The notes under the pieces: generated by a model
The model's database searches: none
Told to the model about the DNA's origin: nothing
What the model saw: only the letters and a program-made list of their open reading frames with translations
Origin: Verrucomicrobiaceae bacterium
GTDB lineage: Bacteria > Verrucomicrobiota > Verrucomicrobiia > Verrucomicrobiales > Verrucomicrobiaceae
Length of the DNA: 64,000 bases
Direction of reading: 5' to 3'
NCBI GenBank assembly: GCA_016713245.1
Contig: JADJPM010000004.1
Location: 3,224,001-3,288,000, forward strand
In this document: positions 63,620 through 64,000 of the stretch, piece by piece
How the letters are laid out: each line of letters opens with the position of its first letter
Position numbering within the stretch: the first letter of the stretch is position 1
Position numbers and translations under genes: made by a program

Positions 63620-64000
63620 ATGAAAAAAGCCTTCCTCAGCCTCCTCGCCGTCGCTGCCCTACCTGCCGCCGCGCAGGAAATGAAGAAGTTCGACATCAAA
63701 GCCGATGACTGGGCGGTTGGCGAGCCGCCAGCGGAGGTCTTTGTGCTCGATGGAAAGGTCTCCATCGCTGAAAAGGACGGCGGCAAGGCCGTCATGATTG
63801 ATCCAGGCACGGAACTCGTCGAGGCCAGCGCTCAGTTTGGCGATTCCGCCGCCGGCAGCGCCAGCATCCAGGCACGTGTCTTTGCCAGCAAGAAAGGCCG
63901 CAGCACCCCGCGCTTCGGCCTCAGCGTTCACGGCATGGCTGGCTATCGCCTCTATGTGAACCCAGCCAAAAAGCTGCTCGAACTCATCAAAGCCGATCAA
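63620..64000 (+). CDS. Exported hypothetical protein, 3' end outside the window
   Basis: 127 residues are visible from ATG 63620: a signal peptide (MKKAFLSLLAVAALPAAAQ) and then a beta-rich domain (KADDWAVGEPPAEVFVLDGK, ASIQARVFASKKGRSTPRFG) resembling a jelly-roll or laminin-G-like fold of glycan-associated proteins. It is 19 bases after the aldolase gene and probably cotranscribed. The frame runs off the window at base 64000. Confidence 0.8.
   Translation, partial: MKKAFLSLLAVAALPAAAQEMKKFDIKADDWAVGEPPAEVFVLDGKVSIAEKDGGKAVMIDPGTELVEASAQFGDSAAGSASIQARVFASKKGRSTPRFGLSVHGMAGYRLYVNPAKKLLELIKADQ

Overview
The window looks like a Verrucomicrobiota chromosome, probably of the Verrucomicrobiaceae (Prosthecobacter/Verrucomicrobium type). 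The reasons are high G+C, a division and cell-wall (dcw) cluster with no mraZ, tandem Planctomycete-type PSD cytochrome genes (DUF1549/DUF1553), very large secreted glycoside hydrolases, and many short palindromic and tandem repeats, some lying inside genes. This is a judgement from gene content; there is no rRNA or tRNA gene to confirm it.

Layout. 0-2.8 kb: the end of an unknown gene, a Tat-exported sugar isomerase-like protein (frameshifted) and a Lys/Ala/Pro-rich protein. 3.1-14.7 kb: the plus-strand dcw cluster rsmH - ftsL-like - ftsI - murE - murF - mraY - murD - LysM protein - ftsW, preceded by a promoter-like sequence. 14.7-19.1 kb: two minus-strand PSD cytochrome paralogues carrying in-frame repeats. 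19.2-23.1 kb: an antiporter relic, an ABC ATPase and a minus-strand run ALDH-like - vapB - vapC - truA. 23.1-29.1 kb: a repeat-rich spacer, then lipoproteins, unknown proteins and an FKBP-type isomerase. 29.3-36.4 kb: a complete aldehyde dehydrogenase, a small membrane protein, SelO, a DUF2237 protein, an unknown helical protein and a TPR/zinc-peptidase protein. 36.5-54.9 kb: two large secreted GH13 proteins on either side of a broken SpvB/RHS locus. Inside that locus sits a foreign beta-solenoid membrane-protein gene, itself split by an ISL3-type element with 22-bp inverted repeats and an 8-bp target duplication. 54.9-64 kb: a PBP4-type DD-carboxypeptidase, a VOC protein, a type IV pilus/type II secretion set (two ATPases, an inner-membrane protein, a pseudopilin), a small membrane protein, a DeoC/LacD-type aldolase and the start of an exported protein.

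Several conserved genes are broken by one base, nearly always at a homopolymer: the isomerase, ftsI, murF, an unknown gene near 26.35 kb, the transposase, the second GH13 gene and perhaps the first pilus ATPase. Because ftsI and murF should be essential, most of these are more likely sequence errors than real mutations. The most interesting observations are: (1) different repeats occupying the same two surface loops of the two PSD paralogues; (2) the nested insertion RHS/foreign gene/ISL3, which can be reversed on paper to give an intact 1023-residue frame; (3) a polypeptide of about 2780 residues joining a complete GH13 catalytic domain, thrombospondin-3-like repeats and a GH57-like domain; and (4) two genes resembling the two halves of ALDH16, now separated by a low-G+C, repeat-rich block.
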